Assembly (NCBI RefSeq): GCF_008360935.1 | Contig: NZ_SRXO01000007.1 | Coordinates: forward strand, 62,001 to 126,000 | Reading direction: 5' to 3' | Source of the DNA: Siccirubricoccus phaeus | GTDB lineage: Bacteria > Pseudomonadota > Alphaproteobacteria > Acetobacterales > Acetobacteraceae | Length of the DNA stretch: 64,000 bases | Part shown: one piece after another, positions 50,072-60,517 of the stretch | Layout: each line of letters starts with the position of its first letter | Numbering within the stretch: the first letter of the stretch is position 1 | The notes under the pieces: model-generated | Told to the model about the DNA's origin: nothing | Databases searched by the model: none | Seen by the model: only the letters and a program-made list of their open reading frames with translations | Program-made: the position numbers and the translations under genes

Positions 50072-50945
50072 CCCTGACGCCGCCCCGGCACCGCCCGGGG
50101 GCCCGCCGCCACCCGCCCGTCCTGCCGCCACCCGCTGGCCGGATCTGCGCAAGCGCGCCCTCTCCGCCGCCATCCTGGTGCCGGGCGCCCTCCTCTGCGT
50201 CTGGCTGGGCGGGGCGGCCTGGACGGCGCTGCTGGCGGTGGCCGTCGCGCTGACGGCCTGGGAATGGGTACGGCTTTGCGGCTTCTCCACCGCCCGCCCG
50301 CCCGGCCTGGCGGTGCCGCTGCTGGTGCTGGCCGCCGGGGCGCTGGCGCTGGCGGGACAATGGGGGGTGGCGCTCGCTCTGCTGCCGCTGGGCTTCCTGG
50401 GCCTCTGGGTGGCGTTGCGGGGCGGCGGGCGGCCGGGATTCTGGCTCGGCTTCGGCGTGCTCTATATCGGCCTGGCCGGGCTTGCCCTGCTGCATCTGCG
50501 GGGCGATGCGGCCGGGCTGCGCAACGTGCTCTTCCTGCTCTTCGTGGTCTGGGCCAGCGATATCGGCGCCTACCTGGCCGGGCGGCTGTTCGGCGGCCCC
50601 AAGCTCGCCCCCGCCATCTCCCCCAACAAGACCTGGTCCGGCGCGGCGGGGGGACTCGCGGCGGCCATGGCGGTCGGGCTCGCGGCGGCGTATGTCATGG
50701 AACCTTTCGCCGTTTCGCCCCCCGCCCTGCGGGTGGCGCTGGTGGCGGCGGGGCTCGGCCTGCTGGCGCAGGCGGGCGACCTTTTCGAAAGCTGGATCAA
50801 GCGGCGCTTCCAGGTGAAGGACACTTCCGCCCTCATTCCCGGCCATGGCGGGTTGCTCGACAGGCTGGACGGGGTGCTTGCGGCGGCGCCGGCGGCGGCG
50901 CTGCTGGGGGTGCTGCTCGGCCCCGGGGAATCGCTCTGGACATGA
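50055..50945 (+). CDS. cdsA: phosphatidate cytidylyltransferase
   Basis: The 296-residue membrane protein starts at a GTG inside the end of uppS, with a proline-rich N-terminal 30 residues ([14 protein letters not shown]) before the first helix ([18 protein letters not shown]). About eight hydrophobic segments follow. The family signature is at the C-terminal part: [30 protein letters not shown], and [18 protein letters not shown] then DRLDG. It makes CDP-diacylglycerol from phosphatidic acid in the inner membrane. It overlaps dxr by ATGA. The proline-rich stretch is unusual and the start could lie a little later. Confidence 0.95.
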   Translation: MPGPASPDAAPAPPGGPPPPARPAATRWPDLRKRALSAAILVPGALLCVWLGGAAWTALLAVAVALTAWEWVRLCGFSTARPPGLAVPLLVLAAGALALAGQWGVALALLPLGFLGLWVALRGGGRPGFWLGFGVLYIGLAGLALLHLRGDAAGLRNVLFLLFVVWASDIGAYLAGRLFGGPKLAPAISPNKTWSGAAGGLAAAMAVGLAAAYVMEPFAVSPPALRVALVAAGLGLLAQAGDLFESWIKRRFQVKDTSALIPGHGGLLDRLDGVLAAAPAAALLGVLLGPGESLWT

Positions 50946-52108
50946 CCCGCCGTCTTACCGTGTTGGGCAGCACCGGCTCCGTCGGTCGCTCCACCCTGGC
51001 CCTGGTCGAAGCCGCCGCCCCCGGCGAATTCGCCATCGAGGCGCTGGTGGCGGGGCGGGACGTGCAGGCGCTGGCTGCCCAGGCCCGCCGCTTCCGCCCG
51101 CGCCTCGCCGTGGTCGCCGACCCGGCCGGGCTCTCTGCCTTGCGGGAGGCCCTGGCCGGCACCGGCATCGAGGCCGCGGCGGGGGCAGAGGCGGTGGTGG
51201 AGGCCGCCGCCCGCCCGGCCGACTGGACCATGGCGGCGATCGTCGGCGCCGCCGGGCTGCGCGCCTCCCTCGCCGCCCTGGCCAGGGGCGGCACGCTCGC
51301 CATCGCCAACAAGGAAAGCCTGGTCTGCGCCGGGGAGATCGTGCTGGAGGCGGCCGCCCGCTCCGGCGCCACCCTGCTGCCGGTCGATTCCGAGCACAAC
51401 GCCATCTTCCAGGCCCTCGACGCCCGCGACCCGGCGGCGATCGAGAAGATCGTGCTGACCGCCTCGGGCGGGCCCTTCCGCACCGCGGATCTCGCCGCCA
51501 TGCGGGTGGCGACGCCGGAGCAGGCGGTGCGCCACCCGGTCTGGTCCATGGGCGCCAAGATCAGCGTCGATTCCGCCACCATGTTCAACAAGGGGCTGGA
51601 GCTGATCGAGGCGGCGCGCCTCTTCCCCGTGCCGGAGGCGCGGATCGAGGTGCTGATCCACCCGCAATCCACCGTGCACGGGCTGGTGCAATACGCCGAT
51701 GGCTCGCTCCTCGCCCAGCTCGGCACGCCGGATATGCGCACCCCCATCGCCCATTGCCTGGCCTGGCCGCGCCGCATGGCGGTGGATCTGCCGCGGCTCG
51801 ACCTCGCCGCCCTGGGGCGGCTGGAATTCGCCGCGCCCGACCCGGTGCGCTTCCCCGCCCTCCGGCTCTGCCGGGATGCGCTGCGGGCGGGGGGGGGCGT
51901 GCCGGCGGTGCTGAATGCGGCGAATGAGGTGGCGGTGGCGCTGTTCCTCGACCGCCGCCTCGGCTTCCTCGACATTGCCGCGGTGGTGGAGGAGACCCTG
52001 GCCACGCTCGGCCCGGTCGCCGCCGCCGGCCTGGATGCGGTGCTGGCGCTGGATGGCGAGGCGCGGGCCGCCGCCGCCCGCATCGCCGCCCTGCGCAGCG
52101 CCGCCTGA
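50942..52108 (+). CDS. dxr: 1-deoxy-D-xylulose-5-phosphate reductoisomerase
   Basis: The 388-residue enzyme has the NADPH site [19 protein letters not shown], the loop [14 protein letters not shown], metal and substrate residues in [47 protein letters not shown], and [12 protein letters not shown]. It carries out the first committed step of the non-mevalonate isoprenoid pathway, whose product feeds the UppS reaction encoded two genes upstream. Its ATG overlaps the cdsA stop. Length is normal. Confidence 0.98.
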   Translation: MTRRLTVLGSTGSVGRSTLALVEAAAPGEFAIEALVAGRDVQALAAQARRFRPRLAVVADPAGLSALREALAGTGIEAAAGAEAVVEAAARPADWTMAAIVGAAGLRASLAALARGGTLAIANKESLVCAGEIVLEAAARSGATLLPVDSEHNAIFQALDARDPAAIEKIVLTASGGPFRTADLAAMRVATPEQAVRHPVWSMGAKISVDSATMFNKGLELIEAARLFPVPEARIEVLIHPQSTVHGLVQYADGSLLAQLGTPDMRTPIAHCLAWPRRMAVDLPRLDLAALGRLEFAAPDPVRFPALRLCRDALRAGGGVPAVLNAANEVAVALFLDRRLGFLDIAAVVEETLATLGPVAAAGLDAVLALDGEARAAAARIAALRSAA

Positions 52109-52272
52109 AGGGCCGGCCGGGGCCGTGCCGGGAGAGGAAAAGCCGGTCCGGCGGCCGGTGAACGGCAGCGCCGGCCTCCCCAGATAGAAGCCTTGCGCAG
52201 CGCCCGGCCCGCCGGGCACTGCGCCGGAACCGGGACGGCGCCGCGCGCCCCCGGGCCTTTGCCCGAGAAAGG

Positions 52273-53415
52273 ATGACCGCCTTGGAGCTCATCGGCGCCT
52301 ATTGGAACCTGCTCCCCAGCCTGCCGCGGACCCTGATCGCCTTCGCGATCGTCCTCGGCGTGCTGGTCTTCATCCATGAGCTGGGCCACTACCTCGCCGC
52401 CCGCTGGCGCGGGGTGCATGTGGACGCCTTCTCCATCGGCTTCGGCCAGCCGATCTGGCGGCGCACCGACCGGCTCGGCACGGAATGGCGCCTCTCCTGG
52501 ATCCCGCTCGGCGGCTATGTGAAGCTGCACGGCCAGGAAACGCCGGAGGATGCGACGCCGGAGCAGCGCGCCGCCTGGATGCCCGGCCGCACCTTCCATG
52601 AAAAGCCGGTGGGCAGCCGCGCCATCATCGTCGCCGCCGGGCCGGTGGCGAATTTCCTCCTCGCCATCCTGCTCTTCGCCGGGCTGTTCGCCACCATCGG
52701 CAAGCCGGTGAACGACCCGCGGGAGCAGACGGTGATCGGCCGCATCACCCCGGATTCGCCCGCCGAGCGGGCCGGGCTGCAGGCCGGCGACCGGATCCTG
52801 GCGCTGGACGGGGAGGCGGTGAGCCGCTTCGAGGACATCCAGCGCCATGTCCAGCCGCGGGCGGGGCAGGAGGTGGAGCTGCGGCTGTCCCGCGACGGCG
52901 CCGAGACCACCCTGCGCGCGGTGCCGGAGCCGGGCCCGGCCGGCCACGCCATCCTCGGCATCCAGGGCGGCGGCACGCGCTTCGAGCGGCTGGGCCCCGG
53001 CAGCGCCCTGCTGGCCGGGGCGGAACAGACCGCGAGCGTCACCTGGCAGAGCCTGGTCGGGCTGGGCGAGATCATCACCGGCCAGCGCAGCGCCAAGGAG
53101 CTGGGCGGGCCGATTCGCATCGCCGAGATCTCCGGCGAGGCCGCCTCGCTGGGCCTGACGGCGCTGGTGAACCTGATGGCGCTGCTCTCGGTCAGCCTCG
53201 GCCTGCTGAACCTTTTCCCCATCCCGATGCTGGATGGCGGCCACCTGGCCTTCTACGCGGCGGAGGCGATCCGCGGCCGGCCGCTGCCGCCGAAAGCCCA
53301 GGAATATGGCTTCCGGGCTGGGTTTGCGCTGATCGTCACGCTGTTCCTGTTCGCGTCGTGGAACGACATTGTGCACGGCGCCATCGGCAAATGGGTGGCC
53401 GCCCTGGTCGGCTGA
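52273..53415 (+). CDS. rseP: RIP site-2 metalloprotease RseP
   Basis: The 380-residue inner-membrane zinc protease has HELGH at residues 35-39 in the first membrane helix, GGYVKLHGQE, a single clear PDZ domain (about residues 150-215, SPAERAGLQAGDRILALDGE) and the second active-site motif NLFPIPMLDGGHL near residue 316. E. coli RseP is longer with two PDZ domains; this shorter one-PDZ form is common in alphaproteobacteria. It cleaves anti-sigma factors and signal peptide remnants in the membrane. The 164-base gap after dxr holds no gene. Confidence 0.96.
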   Translation: MTALELIGAYWNLLPSLPRTLIAFAIVLGVLVFIHELGHYLAARWRGVHVDAFSIGFGQPIWRRTDRLGTEWRLSWIPLGGYVKLHGQETPEDATPEQRAAWMPGRTFHEKPVGSRAIIVAAGPVANFLLAILLFAGLFATIGKPVNDPREQTVIGRITPDSPAERAGLQAGDRILALDGEAVSRFEDIQRHVQPRAGQEVELRLSRDGAETTLRAVPEPGPAGHAILGIQGGGTRFERLGPGSALLAGAEQTASVTWQSLVGLGEIITGQRSAKELGGPIRIAEISGEAASLGLTALVNLMALLSVSLGLLNLFPIPMLDGGHLAFYAAEAIRGRPLPPKAQEYGFRAGFALIVTLFLFASWNDIVHGAIGKWVAALVG

Positions 53416-53541
53416 GTCCGCCCCTCCGCGCCGGGGGCCGCGCCGCGCCAGGGCTTCGCCGCATGGCGCGGTCTGGCGGCCCCCCTGGGGTTGCGGCTAT
53501 TGTCCGGCCCGCCCGCGAACCCGAGAAGGCCACGGCACACC

Positions 53542-55905
53542 TTGTCTCCGATCCACCGCCTCCTGCCGCTTGCCGTCGCCACCCTGGCGTCGGGCCTCCT
53601 GCTTCCGGTCGTGGCCGAGGCCCAGCCGCGCCCGCGCACCCCACCGAGGGCCGCCCCGGGGGCAGCCCCAGGGGCAGCCCAGCTGCCGCCCGGCCCGGGC
53701 GGCCAGGTCCGCGCCATCGAGGTGCGCGGCAACCAGCGGATCGAGGCCGACACGGTCCGCTCCTACATGGTGCTGCAGCCGGGCGACGCCTTCGACGCGG
53801 ACCGGCTGGACCGCAGCCTGAAGGCGCTGTTCGCCACCGGCCTGTTCCGCGACGTGCAGATGCGGCGGGAAGGCAACGACATCCTGGTGGAGGTCGCGGA
53901 GAACCCGATCGTCAACCGCGTCGCCTTCGAGGGCAACCGCAAGATCTCCGACGACGTGCTGCGCAACGAGGTGCAGATGCGCAGCCGCGCCGTCTTCACC
54001 CCGCAGGCGGTGCAGTCCGACCGGCAGCGGATCCAGGAGCTCTATGCCCGCCGCGGCCGCTTCGCCGCGACCATCGAGCCGAAGATCATCGAGCTCGACC
54101 AGAACCGCGTGGACGTGGTCTACGAGATCCAGGAGGGCGATGCGGCGCTCGTCGCCCGCATCAATTTCGTCGGCAACCGCGCCTATAGCGACAGCCGGCT
54201 GAAGGAAGTGGTCTCCACCAAGGAACAGGCCTGGTACCGCTTCCTCTCCACCTCCGACCAATTCGACCCGGAACGGCTGGCCTTCGACCGCGAGCTGCTG
54301 CGCCGCTACTACCTGCGCAACGGCTATGCCGATGTGCAGGTCACCAACGCCACGGCGGAGCTGGCGCCGGACCGCAGCGGCTTCTTCCTCACCTACAGCA
54401 TCGACGAAGGGGTGCGCTACCGCATCGGTTCGGTCGAGGTCGTCTCCAACATCCGCAACCTGGATGCCGCGGCGCTGCGCGGCCTGGCGGAGGTGGAGGC
54501 GGGGGACTGGTACGATGGCGACCTGGTGGAGCGCGCCGCCCAGACGCTGCAGGACGCCGCCAATCTGCGCGGCTTCCCCTTCGTCGATGTGCAGCCGCGC
54601 ATCCAGCGCGATGCGGAAACCCGCAGCGTGCAGCTCACCTTCGAGGTGAACGAGGCGCCGCGGGTCTATGTCGAGCGCATCGACATCAACGGCAATACCC
54701 GCACCCAGGACCGCGTGCTGCGCCGCGAATTCCGCCTGGCGGAAGGCGATGCCTTCAACGCCGCGCAGATCCGCCGCAGCCGGCAGCGGCTGCGCGACCT
54801 GGGCTATTTCCAGGACGTGCAGATCACCTCCCAGCCCGGCTCGGCGCCGGACCGGGCGATCCTCAACACCCAGGTGCAGGAGAGGGCGACCGGCGAGGTC
54901 TCGCTCGGCGGCGGCTACTCCACCGATGCCGGCCTGCTGGCGGATGTAGGCCTGCGCGAACGCAACCTGCTCGGCACCGGCATCGATGCCCGCATCAACG
55001 GCACGCTGGCGCAGCGCCGCAGCCAGATCGACCTCTCGGTCACCGATCCCTATTTCCTCGACCGCAACCTGGCGGCGGGCGTCGATCTCTTCTACCTGCA
55101 GCGCAACCTGATCAGCATCGCCAGCTACCGCGAACGCCGCGCCGGCTTCGCGCTGCGCGCCGGCTACGCCTTCAACGAAAGGCTGCGCCAGTCCTGGACC
55201 TATACGCTGACCCAGCGTTCCATCTACGATATCTCCGACACCGCCTCCCGCTACGTGCTGGAGCAGCGCGGCACCACGCTGCTGTCGCAGATCGGCCAGA
55301 CCCTGACCTATGATTTCCGCGATTCGGTCATCGATCCGCGGCGCGGCGGCGTGCTCCGCCTCGGCACCGATTTCGCCGGCCTCGGCGGCGATGTCGCCTA
55401 TCTGCGCACCAGGCTGGACGGGAATTACTTCATCCCCTTCGAGCAGATGCTGGGCGACCCGGACTACGTGCTCTCGCTCTCGGCCAGTGTCGGCTACCTC
55501 GCCACGATGTTCGGCAAGAAGGACCGGATCATCGACCGCTTCTTCCTCGGCGGCGAGAATCTCCGCGGCTTCCGCATCGCCGGCGCCGGGCCGCGCGACG
55601 TCACCACGAGCGACAGCCTGGGCGGCCGCTTCCTCTGGACCCAGAGCACGGAAATGCGCTTTCCCCTGCCGCTGCCGTCGGAACTCGGCCTCATCGGGCG
55701 CGCCTTCGTCGATGTGGGTGCGCTCAGCCAGTCGACCAGCGGCCCCGAGGTGCGGGACGACAGCTCGCCCCGCGTCGGCGCCGGCGTCGGCATTTCCTGG
55801 CGCAGCCCCTTCGGCCTGATCAACATCGACCTTGCCCAGGCGGTGGTGAAGAAGTCCTACGACGAGACGCAGGTCTTCCGCTTCGGCTTCGGCACCCGCT
55901 TCTGA
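53542..55905 (+). CDS. bamA: outer membrane assembly factor BamA
   Basis: Starting from the TTG at 53542 the protein has 787 residues with a signal peptide (SPIHRLLPLAVATLASG, cleavage near AEAQP). A Pro/Ala-rich linker precedes five POTRA domains (about 55-400; for example IEVRGNQRIEADTVRSYMVL and VERIDINGNTRTQDRVLRRE). The beta barrel follows, with the FFLGGENLRGFRIAGAGPRD loop (VRGF/Y-type motif) and a final strand ending in phenylalanine (VFRFGFGTRF). It inserts outer-membrane proteins. An upstream TTG at 53491 would spoil the signal peptide. It overlaps the skp-like gene by one base. Confidence 0.96.
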   Translation: MSPIHRLLPLAVATLASGLLLPVVAEAQPRPRTPPRAAPGAAPGAAQLPPGPGGQVRAIEVRGNQRIEADTVRSYMVLQPGDAFDADRLDRSLKALFATGLFRDVQMRREGNDILVEVAENPIVNRVAFEGNRKISDDVLRNEVQMRSRAVFTPQAVQSDRQRIQELYARRGRFAATIEPKIIELDQNRVDVVYEIQEGDAALVARINFVGNRAYSDSRLKEVVSTKEQAWYRFLSTSDQFDPERLAFDRELLRRYYLRNGYADVQVTNATAELAPDRSGFFLTYSIDEGVRYRIGSVEVVSNIRNLDAAALRGLAEVEAGDWYDGDLVERAAQTLQDAANLRGFPFVDVQPRIQRDAETRSVQLTFEVNEAPRVYVERIDINGNTRTQDRVLRREFRLAEGDAFNAAQIRRSRQRLRDLGYFQDVQITSQPGSAPDRAILNTQVQERATGEVSLGGGYSTDAGLLADVGLRERNLLGTGIDARINGTLAQRRSQIDLSVTDPYFLDRNLAAGVDLFYLQRNLISIASYRERRAGFALRAGYAFNERLRQSWTYTLTQRSIYDISDTASRYVLEQRGTTLLSQIGQTLTYDFRDSVIDPRRGGVLRLGTDFAGLGGDVAYLRTRLDGNYFIPFEQMLGDPDYVLSLSASVGYLATMFGKKDRIIDRFFLGGENLRGFRIAGAGPRDVTTSDSLGGRFLWTQSTEMRFPLPLPSELGLIGRAFVDVGALSQSTSGPEVRDDSSPRVGAGVGISWRSPFGLINIDLAQAVVKKSYDETQVFRFGFGTRF

Positions 55906-56726
55906 TGAGCTTCGGGATTCCCTTGCATATGCCAGTCCACCGCATCGCCGCCCGCCTTCTTCTTGCCGCCGGCCTCGCCGCCGCCGCGGCGCTGCCGGCC
56001 GCGGCGCAACAGGGCCAGAATCCGGAATGGTTCGTGCCGGGCCAGGGGGGCGGCCAAGGGGGCCAGGGGGGCGGGGCGCAGCGCCCGGCCCAGACCCAGC
56101 AGCGCCCGGCCCAGCGCCCGCCCCAGGCCCAGGCGAACCGCCCGCCCGCCGCCCTGCCGCCCGGCCAGCAGCCGCCGGCCGCCGTCATCGGCATCGTCGA
56201 TGTGCCGGAGATCCAGCGCGTCTCCACCGCCTTCAACCAGGTGCGGGAGGAGATCGAGAAGCGGCGGGAGAAGCTGAACGGCGATCTGCAGCGGGAACAG
56301 GCGCGCTGGCGGGACGAGCAGACGGCGCTGGCCAACCAGCGCGCCAGCCTGCCGCCCGACCAGCTTCGCCAGCGGGAGCGCGACCTGCAGGACCGCATCA
56401 CCGACAGCCAGCGCGTCTTCCGCGAGCGCAGCCGCGCCATCGAGCAGGTGGCGCAGCAGGCGCTGGTGGAAATCGAGCAGGGCCTCGGCCAGGTGATCCG
56501 CCAGGTGGCGGCCAGCCGCCATGTGAACCTGGTGCTGCCGCGGCCGCTGGTGATCTTCAACGACCCTGCCTTCGACCTGACGGAAGAGGTGGCGACGAGG
56601 TTCAACCAGGCGCTGCGCAGCGTGAACCTGCCCCCTGAGGGCAGCGAGGCGCCCGCCCAGGCAGCCGCGCCGGCGCCTGCCCCGGCGCGCCCCGCCGCGC
56701 CGGCGCCGGCCGCGCCGCGGCGCTGA
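55905..56726 (+). CDS. OmpH/Skp family periplasmic chaperone
   Basis: The 273-residue protein has a signal peptide (MPVHRIAARLLLAAGLAAAA; the ATG at 55929 is an alternative start). A Gln/Pro/Gly-rich low-complexity stretch (about residues 35-85, VPGQGGGQGGQGG) comes next, then the OmpH core: IGIVDVPEIQRVSTAFNQVR, a long coiled coil (KRREKLNGDLQREQARWRDE), and VNLVLPRPLVIFNDPAFDLT. A Pro/Ala-rich tail ends it. Typical Skp is about 160 residues, so both ends are extended. Skp-like proteins escort unfolded outer-membrane proteins to BamA, encoded just upstream. Confidence 0.88.
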   Translation: MSFGIPLHMPVHRIAARLLLAAGLAAAAALPAAAQQGQNPEWFVPGQGGGQGGQGGGAQRPAQTQQRPAQRPPQAQANRPPAALPPGQQPPAAVIGIVDVPEIQRVSTAFNQVREEIEKRREKLNGDLQREQARWRDEQTALANQRASLPPDQLRQRERDLQDRITDSQRVFRERSRAIEQVAQQALVEIEQGLGQVIRQVAASRHVNLVLPRPLVIFNDPAFDLTEEVATRFNQALRSVNLPPEGSEAPAQAAAPAPAPARPAAPAPAAPRR

Positions 56727-56739
56727 CCAGGGGGGCCGC

Positions 56740-57768
56740 ATGGCCGCCGATCCGCGCTTCTTCGCCTCCGCCGGGCCGCAGAGCCTGGCGGCGGTCGCTG
56801 CTGCCGCGGGTGGCCGGTTCGCAGGCGACGGCACGCGGATGTTCACCGGCGTCGGCCCGCTGCAGGCAGCGGGGCCGGCAGAGGTCAGCTTCCTCGACAA
56901 TCGCCGCTACCTGGCCGAGCTGCGGCAGACCAGGGCGGGGGCGGTGGTGCTCGCCGAGGCGATGGCGGACCAGGTGCCGGAAGGCACGGTCGCGATCATC
57001 GTCCCAGCCCCCTATCTGGGCTTCGCCCGGGTCGCCGCGCTGTTCTACCCGGCCCCGGCGGCCGTGCCGGGGGTGCATCCGACGGCGGTGATCGACCCGG
57101 GCGCCGCCGTCTCGCCCGAGGCGGAGATCGGCACCTATGCGGTGATCGGCCCCGGGGCTGAGATCGGCCCGGGCTGCATCATCGGCCCGCAGGTGACGAT
57201 CGGCGCCGGCTGCGTGCTGGGCCCGCGCTGCCGCATCCATGCCCATGCCAGCATCAGCCACGCCATCCTCGGGGAAGGGGTGGTGCTGCATCCCGGCGCC
57301 CGGGTGGGGCAGGAAGGGTTCGGCTTCGCGCCCACGCCGGAGGGCCGGTTCGAGACCATGCCGCAGCTCGGCCGGGTGATCCTGGGCGATTACGTCGAGA
57401 TCGGCGCCAATGCCTGCGTCGATCGCGGCAGCCAGGGGGATACGGTGCTCGGCCCCGGCACGCGCCTCGACAACCTGGTGCAGATCGGGCACAACGTGCG
57501 CACCGGACGGGGATGCATCATCGTCGGGCAGGCGGGGATTTCCGGCTCGACGGTGCTTGGCGACTACGTTCAGGTCGCAGCGCAGGCGGGGCTGGCCGGG
57601 CATCTGACGGTCGGGTCGGGCGCCCGCATCGGGGGCCAGGCCGGGGTGATGAACGATGTCGCTGCGAAAGCCGATGTCATCGGCAGCCCGGCCATGCCGG
57701 CGCGCGAATTCTGGCGCATGACGGTGCACACCAGGCGCCTCGGCGAGAAGCAGGGAAAGACCGAGTAA
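56740..57768 (+). CDS. lpxD: UDP-3-O-acylglucosamine N-acyltransferase
   Basis: The 342-residue protein has the N-terminal uridine-binding domain ([20 protein letters not shown]) and a left-handed beta helix of hexapeptide repeats from about residue 108 ([20 protein letters not shown]). The catalytic histidine 251 is in [13 protein letters not shown], and [20 protein letters not shown] follows. It adds the second acyl chain in lipid A synthesis. It is followed one base later by fabZ. Confidence 0.97.
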   Translation: MAADPRFFASAGPQSLAAVAAAAGGRFAGDGTRMFTGVGPLQAAGPAEVSFLDNRRYLAELRQTRAGAVVLAEAMADQVPEGTVAIIVPAPYLGFARVAALFYPAPAAVPGVHPTAVIDPGAAVSPEAEIGTYAVIGPGAEIGPGCIIGPQVTIGAGCVLGPRCRIHAHASISHAILGEGVVLHPGARVGQEGFGFAPTPEGRFETMPQLGRVILGDYVEIGANACVDRGSQGDTVLGPGTRLDNLVQIGHNVRTGRGCIIVGQAGISGSTVLGDYVQVAAQAGLAGHLTVGSGARIGGQAGVMNDVAAKADVIGSPAMPAREFWRMTVHTRRLGEKQGKTE

Positions 57769-57769
57769 G

Positions 57770-58252
57770 ATGGACGCAGAGACGGCGGCGGGGGCCGCCA
57801 CCTCCGAGGCGGTGGAGGCCTTCGACATCGCGCAGATCATGCGCGCCATCCCCCACCGCTACCCCATGCTGATGGTGGACCGCGTGGTGGAGGTGGTGAA
57901 GAACGTCTCCGCCGTGGGCATCAAGAACGTCACCATCAACGAGAATTACTTCCAGGGCCATTTCCCGGAACATCCGGTCATGCCGGGCGTCCTGATCATC
58001 GAGAGCATGGCACAGACCGCGGCGGTGCTGGTGGTGGAGACGCTGGGGCCGGAGGCGCGCGGCAAGCTGGTCTATTTCATGACCGTGGAGAACGCGAAAT
58101 TCCGCAAGCCCGTGGTGCCGGGCGACCAGATGCGCGTCCACGTGGTCAAGGAGCGCCAGCGCGGCAATATCTGGAAATTCCAGGCCGAGGCGAAGGTGGA
58201 CGGCAAGGTGGTGGCGGAAGCGAATTACGCCGCGATGATCCTGGATCGCTGA
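57770..58252 (+). CDS. fabZ: 3-hydroxyacyl-[acyl-carrier-protein] dehydratase
   Basis: The 160-residue hot-dog-fold enzyme has [20 protein letters not shown], the catalytic histidine 64 in [16 protein letters not shown] and the glutamate in [11 protein letters not shown]. It dehydrates 3-hydroxyacyl-ACP in fatty acid synthesis and competes with LpxA/LpxD for the same substrate, which is the usual reason it is encoded among them. Length is typical apart from a slightly long N-terminus. Confidence 0.98.
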   Translation: MDAETAAGAATSEAVEAFDIAQIMRAIPHRYPMLMVDRVVEVVKNVSAVGIKNVTINENYFQGHFPEHPVMPGVLIIESMAQTAAVLVVETLGPEARGKLVYFMTVENAKFRKPVVPGDQMRVHVVKERQRGNIWKFQAEAKVDGKVVAEANYAAMILDR

Positions 58253-58256
58253 CCGC

Positions 58257-59099
58257 GTGACCACCATCCATCCGAGCGCCGTCGTCGCTCCCGGCGCGAC
58301 CATCGGCGCCGATGTCGCCATCGGCCCCTTCTGTACCATCGGCCCGGAGGCGGTGCTGGAGGATGGGGTCGAACTCGTCTCCCATGTCGTCGTCGAGGGG
58401 GCGACGCGGATCGGCGCCGGGACCAGGGCGCTGCCCTTCGCCTCCCTCGGCACGCCGCCGCAGGATCTGAAGTACAAGGGGGAGAAGACCCGCTGCGAGA
58501 TCGGGCCGAAATGCCTGATCCGGGAGGGGGTGACGGTCCACCGCGCCTCGGTCGGCGGCGGCGGCGTGACGCGCGTCGGCGGCGGCTGCATGCTGATGGC
58601 GCAGGCGCATGTGGCGCATGATTGCCTGCTGGGGGATGGGGTCATCCTCGCCAACAACGTCATGCTGGGCGGGCATGTGCAGGTGGGGGACGGCGCCTTC
58701 ATCGGCGGTGGCGCGGCAGTGCACCAGACGGTGCGGATCGGCCGGCTGGCCATGGTCTCCGGCCTTGCTGGCGTGACCAACGACATTCCGCCCTTCGGCT
58801 ATGTCTTCGGCCTGCCGGCGCGGCTGGTGGGATTCAACAAGGTGGGGCTGCTGCGGCGCGGCGCCTCGCGCGAGCAGCTCCGCACGCTGCGGCTGGCGAA
58901 CAACCTGCTGTTCAAGGATCCGGGGGAGTTCGCCGCCAGGCTGCAGCAGGCGGCGGAACGCTGGCCCGACGAGGCGCTGGTGCAGGAGATCATCGCCTTC
59001 GTCCGTGACCCGACGCGGCGGCGGCAGCTCGTGCGGCCCGGCCGCATGGCGGCGCCGGAGCTGGGCGGGGTGGATGAGGAGAATGGCGAGGGACAGTGA
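58257..59099 (+). CDS. lpxA: acyl-[acyl-carrier-protein]-UDP-N-acetylglucosamine O-acyltransferase
   Basis: The 280-residue protein starts with GTG and is a left-handed beta helix from the first residues (IHPSAVVAPGATIGADVAIG). The catalytic histidine 121 is in QAHVAHDCLLGDGVILAN. The helical C-terminal part has FGLPARLVGFNKVGLLRRGA. It performs the first step of lipid A synthesis. The stop is followed at once by a hairpin repeat, so the lpxD-fabZ-lpxA transcript may end or be attenuated here. Confidence 0.97.
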   Translation: MTTIHPSAVVAPGATIGADVAIGPFCTIGPEAVLEDGVELVSHVVVEGATRIGAGTRALPFASLGTPPQDLKYKGEKTRCEIGPKCLIREGVTVHRASVGGGGVTRVGGGCMLMAQAHVAHDCLLGDGVILANNVMLGGHVQVGDGAFIGGGAAVHQTVRIGRLAMVSGLAGVTNDIPPFGYVFGLPARLVGFNKVGLLRRGASREQLRTLRLANNLLFKDPGEFAARLQQAAERWPDEALVQEIIAFVRDPTRRRQLVRPGRMAAPELGGVDEENGEGQ

Positions 59100-59285
59100 G
59101 GGGGGGCGAGAGGGGCTTTGCCCCTCTCGAGCTCTCCCCACCAAAGGCCGAAGGGCCTTTGGAAGCCATGAGTTTGGCGTCTCGACCGTCGCGCCCGGAC
59201 TCAAGGGTTCCAAGGGCCCTTCGGCCCTTTGCGGGGTTGGACGCACTGCGTCCAACGTTGAGGAAGGGCAGAGCCCTTCCTCAAC
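59099..59285. repeat. gene-end repeat with hairpins (GACGGTCGAGACGCC family), copy 3, inverted core
   Basis: Perfect hairpins CGAGAGGGGC/GCCCCTCTCG (59107-59129) and GTTGAGGAAGGGC/GCCCTTCCTCAAC (59257-59285) flank a core with GGCGTCTCGACCGTCGCGCC, the reverse complement of the core at 36240. GTTGGACGC/GCGTCCAAC is also present. It separates lpxA from lpxI and is likely transcribed as a terminator or mRNA-stability structure. Confidence 0.62.
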
Positions 59286-59291
59286 ACTGCG

Positions 59292-60131
59292 ATGACGCCT
59301 CTCGGCATCGTCGCCGGCAGCGGCGAGGTTCCGCTGCGCGTGGCCCGCGCCGCCCAGGCCGCCGGCCGCCCGGTTTTCGCGGCGCTGCTGGACGGCTTCG
59401 CCGACCCCGCTGCCTGGGCCGACATTCCCCATACCCGCGAGCGTCTCGGCGCCGCCGGCGCCATCCTTGCCGCCTTCCGCGCCCGCGGCATCCGCCAGCT
59501 CGTGCTGAGTGGCGGCCTTCAGCGCCCCTCTTTGCTGTCGCTGCGCCCGGATGCCGCCGGCGCCCGGCTGCTGGCCCGCATCGGCCGCGCCTACTTCCAG
59601 GGGGATGACGGGTTGCTCCGCGCCGTCGCTCGCGCGCTGGAGGCCGAGGGCTTCGAGGTCGTGCCCGCCCATGCGGTGATGGCCGACCTCATCCCCGCCG
59701 CCGGCCAGCTCGGCGCCCTGGCGCCGGACGCCCAGGCCCGCGCCGACATCGCCCGCGGCATCGCCGTGGTCCGCGCCCTCGGCGCCGTGGATGTCGGCCA
59801 GGGCGCCGTGGTGCAGCAGGGCCTGGTCCTCGGCGTCGAGGCCATCGAGGGCACCGACGCCCTTCTCGCCCGCTGCGCCGGGCTCCGCCGGGAGGGCCCC
59901 GGCGGCGTGCTGGTCAAGCTGCTCAAGCCCGGGCAGGATCGCCGCCTGGACCTGCCCACCATCGGGCCGTCCACCATTGCGGGGGCGCAGGCGGCGGGGC
60001 TGGCCGGCATCGCCATCGAGGCCGGCGGCAGCATCCTGGTCGACCGCGCCGCCACCCTGGCGGCGGCGGATGCGGCCGGGCTCTTCCTGCTGGCCATCGA
60101 CCCCGACGCGTTCAAGGAGACGACGCCATGA
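59292..60131 (+). CDS. lpxI: UDP-2,3-diacylglucosamine pyrophosphatase LpxI
   Basis: The 279-residue protein matches LpxI (former DUF1009): [20 protein letters not shown] at the start, [58 protein letters not shown] and a C-terminal [20 protein letters not shown]. It makes lipid X from UDP-diacylglucosamine, the role filled by LpxH in enterobacteria. The lpxB gene that commonly follows is absent; gloA overlaps its end by ATGA instead. Confidence 0.95.
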   Translation: MTPLGIVAGSGEVPLRVARAAQAAGRPVFAALLDGFADPAAWADIPHTRERLGAAGAILAAFRARGIRQLVLSGGLQRPSLLSLRPDAAGARLLARIGRAYFQGDDGLLRAVARALEAEGFEVVPAHAVMADLIPAAGQLGALAPDAQARADIARGIAVVRALGAVDVGQGAVVQQGLVLGVEAIEGTDALLARCAGLRREGPGGVLVKLLKPGQDRRLDLPTIGPSTIAGAQAAGLAGIAIEAGGSILVDRAATLAAADAAGLFLLAIDPDAFKETTP

Positions 60132-60517
60132 GCAAATTCCTGCACACCATGATCCGGGTCGGCAACCTGGACCGCAGCGTGAAATTCTACACCGAGCTGC
60201 TGGGGATGAAGGAGCTGCGCCGGCGCGACGTGCCGGACGGCAAGTACACCCTGGCCTTCCTCGGCTACGGCACGGGCAATGAGGAAGGCCAGGGCGAGAT
60301 CGAGCTGACCTACAATTACGGGGTGGAGAAATACGAGCAGGGCAATGCCTTCGGGCATCTCGCGGTCGGCGTGCCGGATGTGGCGGCGGCTTGCGAGGCG
60401 GTGCGCAAGGGCGGCGGGAAGGTGACGCGGGAGGCCGGGCCGGTGAAATTCGGCACGACCATCATCGCCTTCGTCGAGGACCCGGACGGGTACAAGATCG
60501 AGCTGATCCAGCGCTGA
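60128..60517 (+). CDS. gloA: lactoylglutathione lyase (glyoxalase I)
   Basis: The 129-residue enzyme has the paired beta-alpha-beta modules of glyoxalase [21 protein letters not shown] with the metal-binding histidine, [20 protein letters not shown] with Glu and His, and [15 protein letters not shown] with the last glutamate. It converts the methylglyoxal-glutathione adduct to lactoylglutathione. Its ATG overlaps the lpxI stop, an uncommon pairing. Confidence 0.95.
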   Translation: MSKFLHTMIRVGNLDRSVKFYTELLGMKELRRRDVPDGKYTLAFLGYGTGNEEGQGEIELTYNYGVEKYEQGNAFGHLAVGVPDVAAACEAVRKGGGKVTREAGPVKFGTTIIAFVEDPDGYKIELIQR

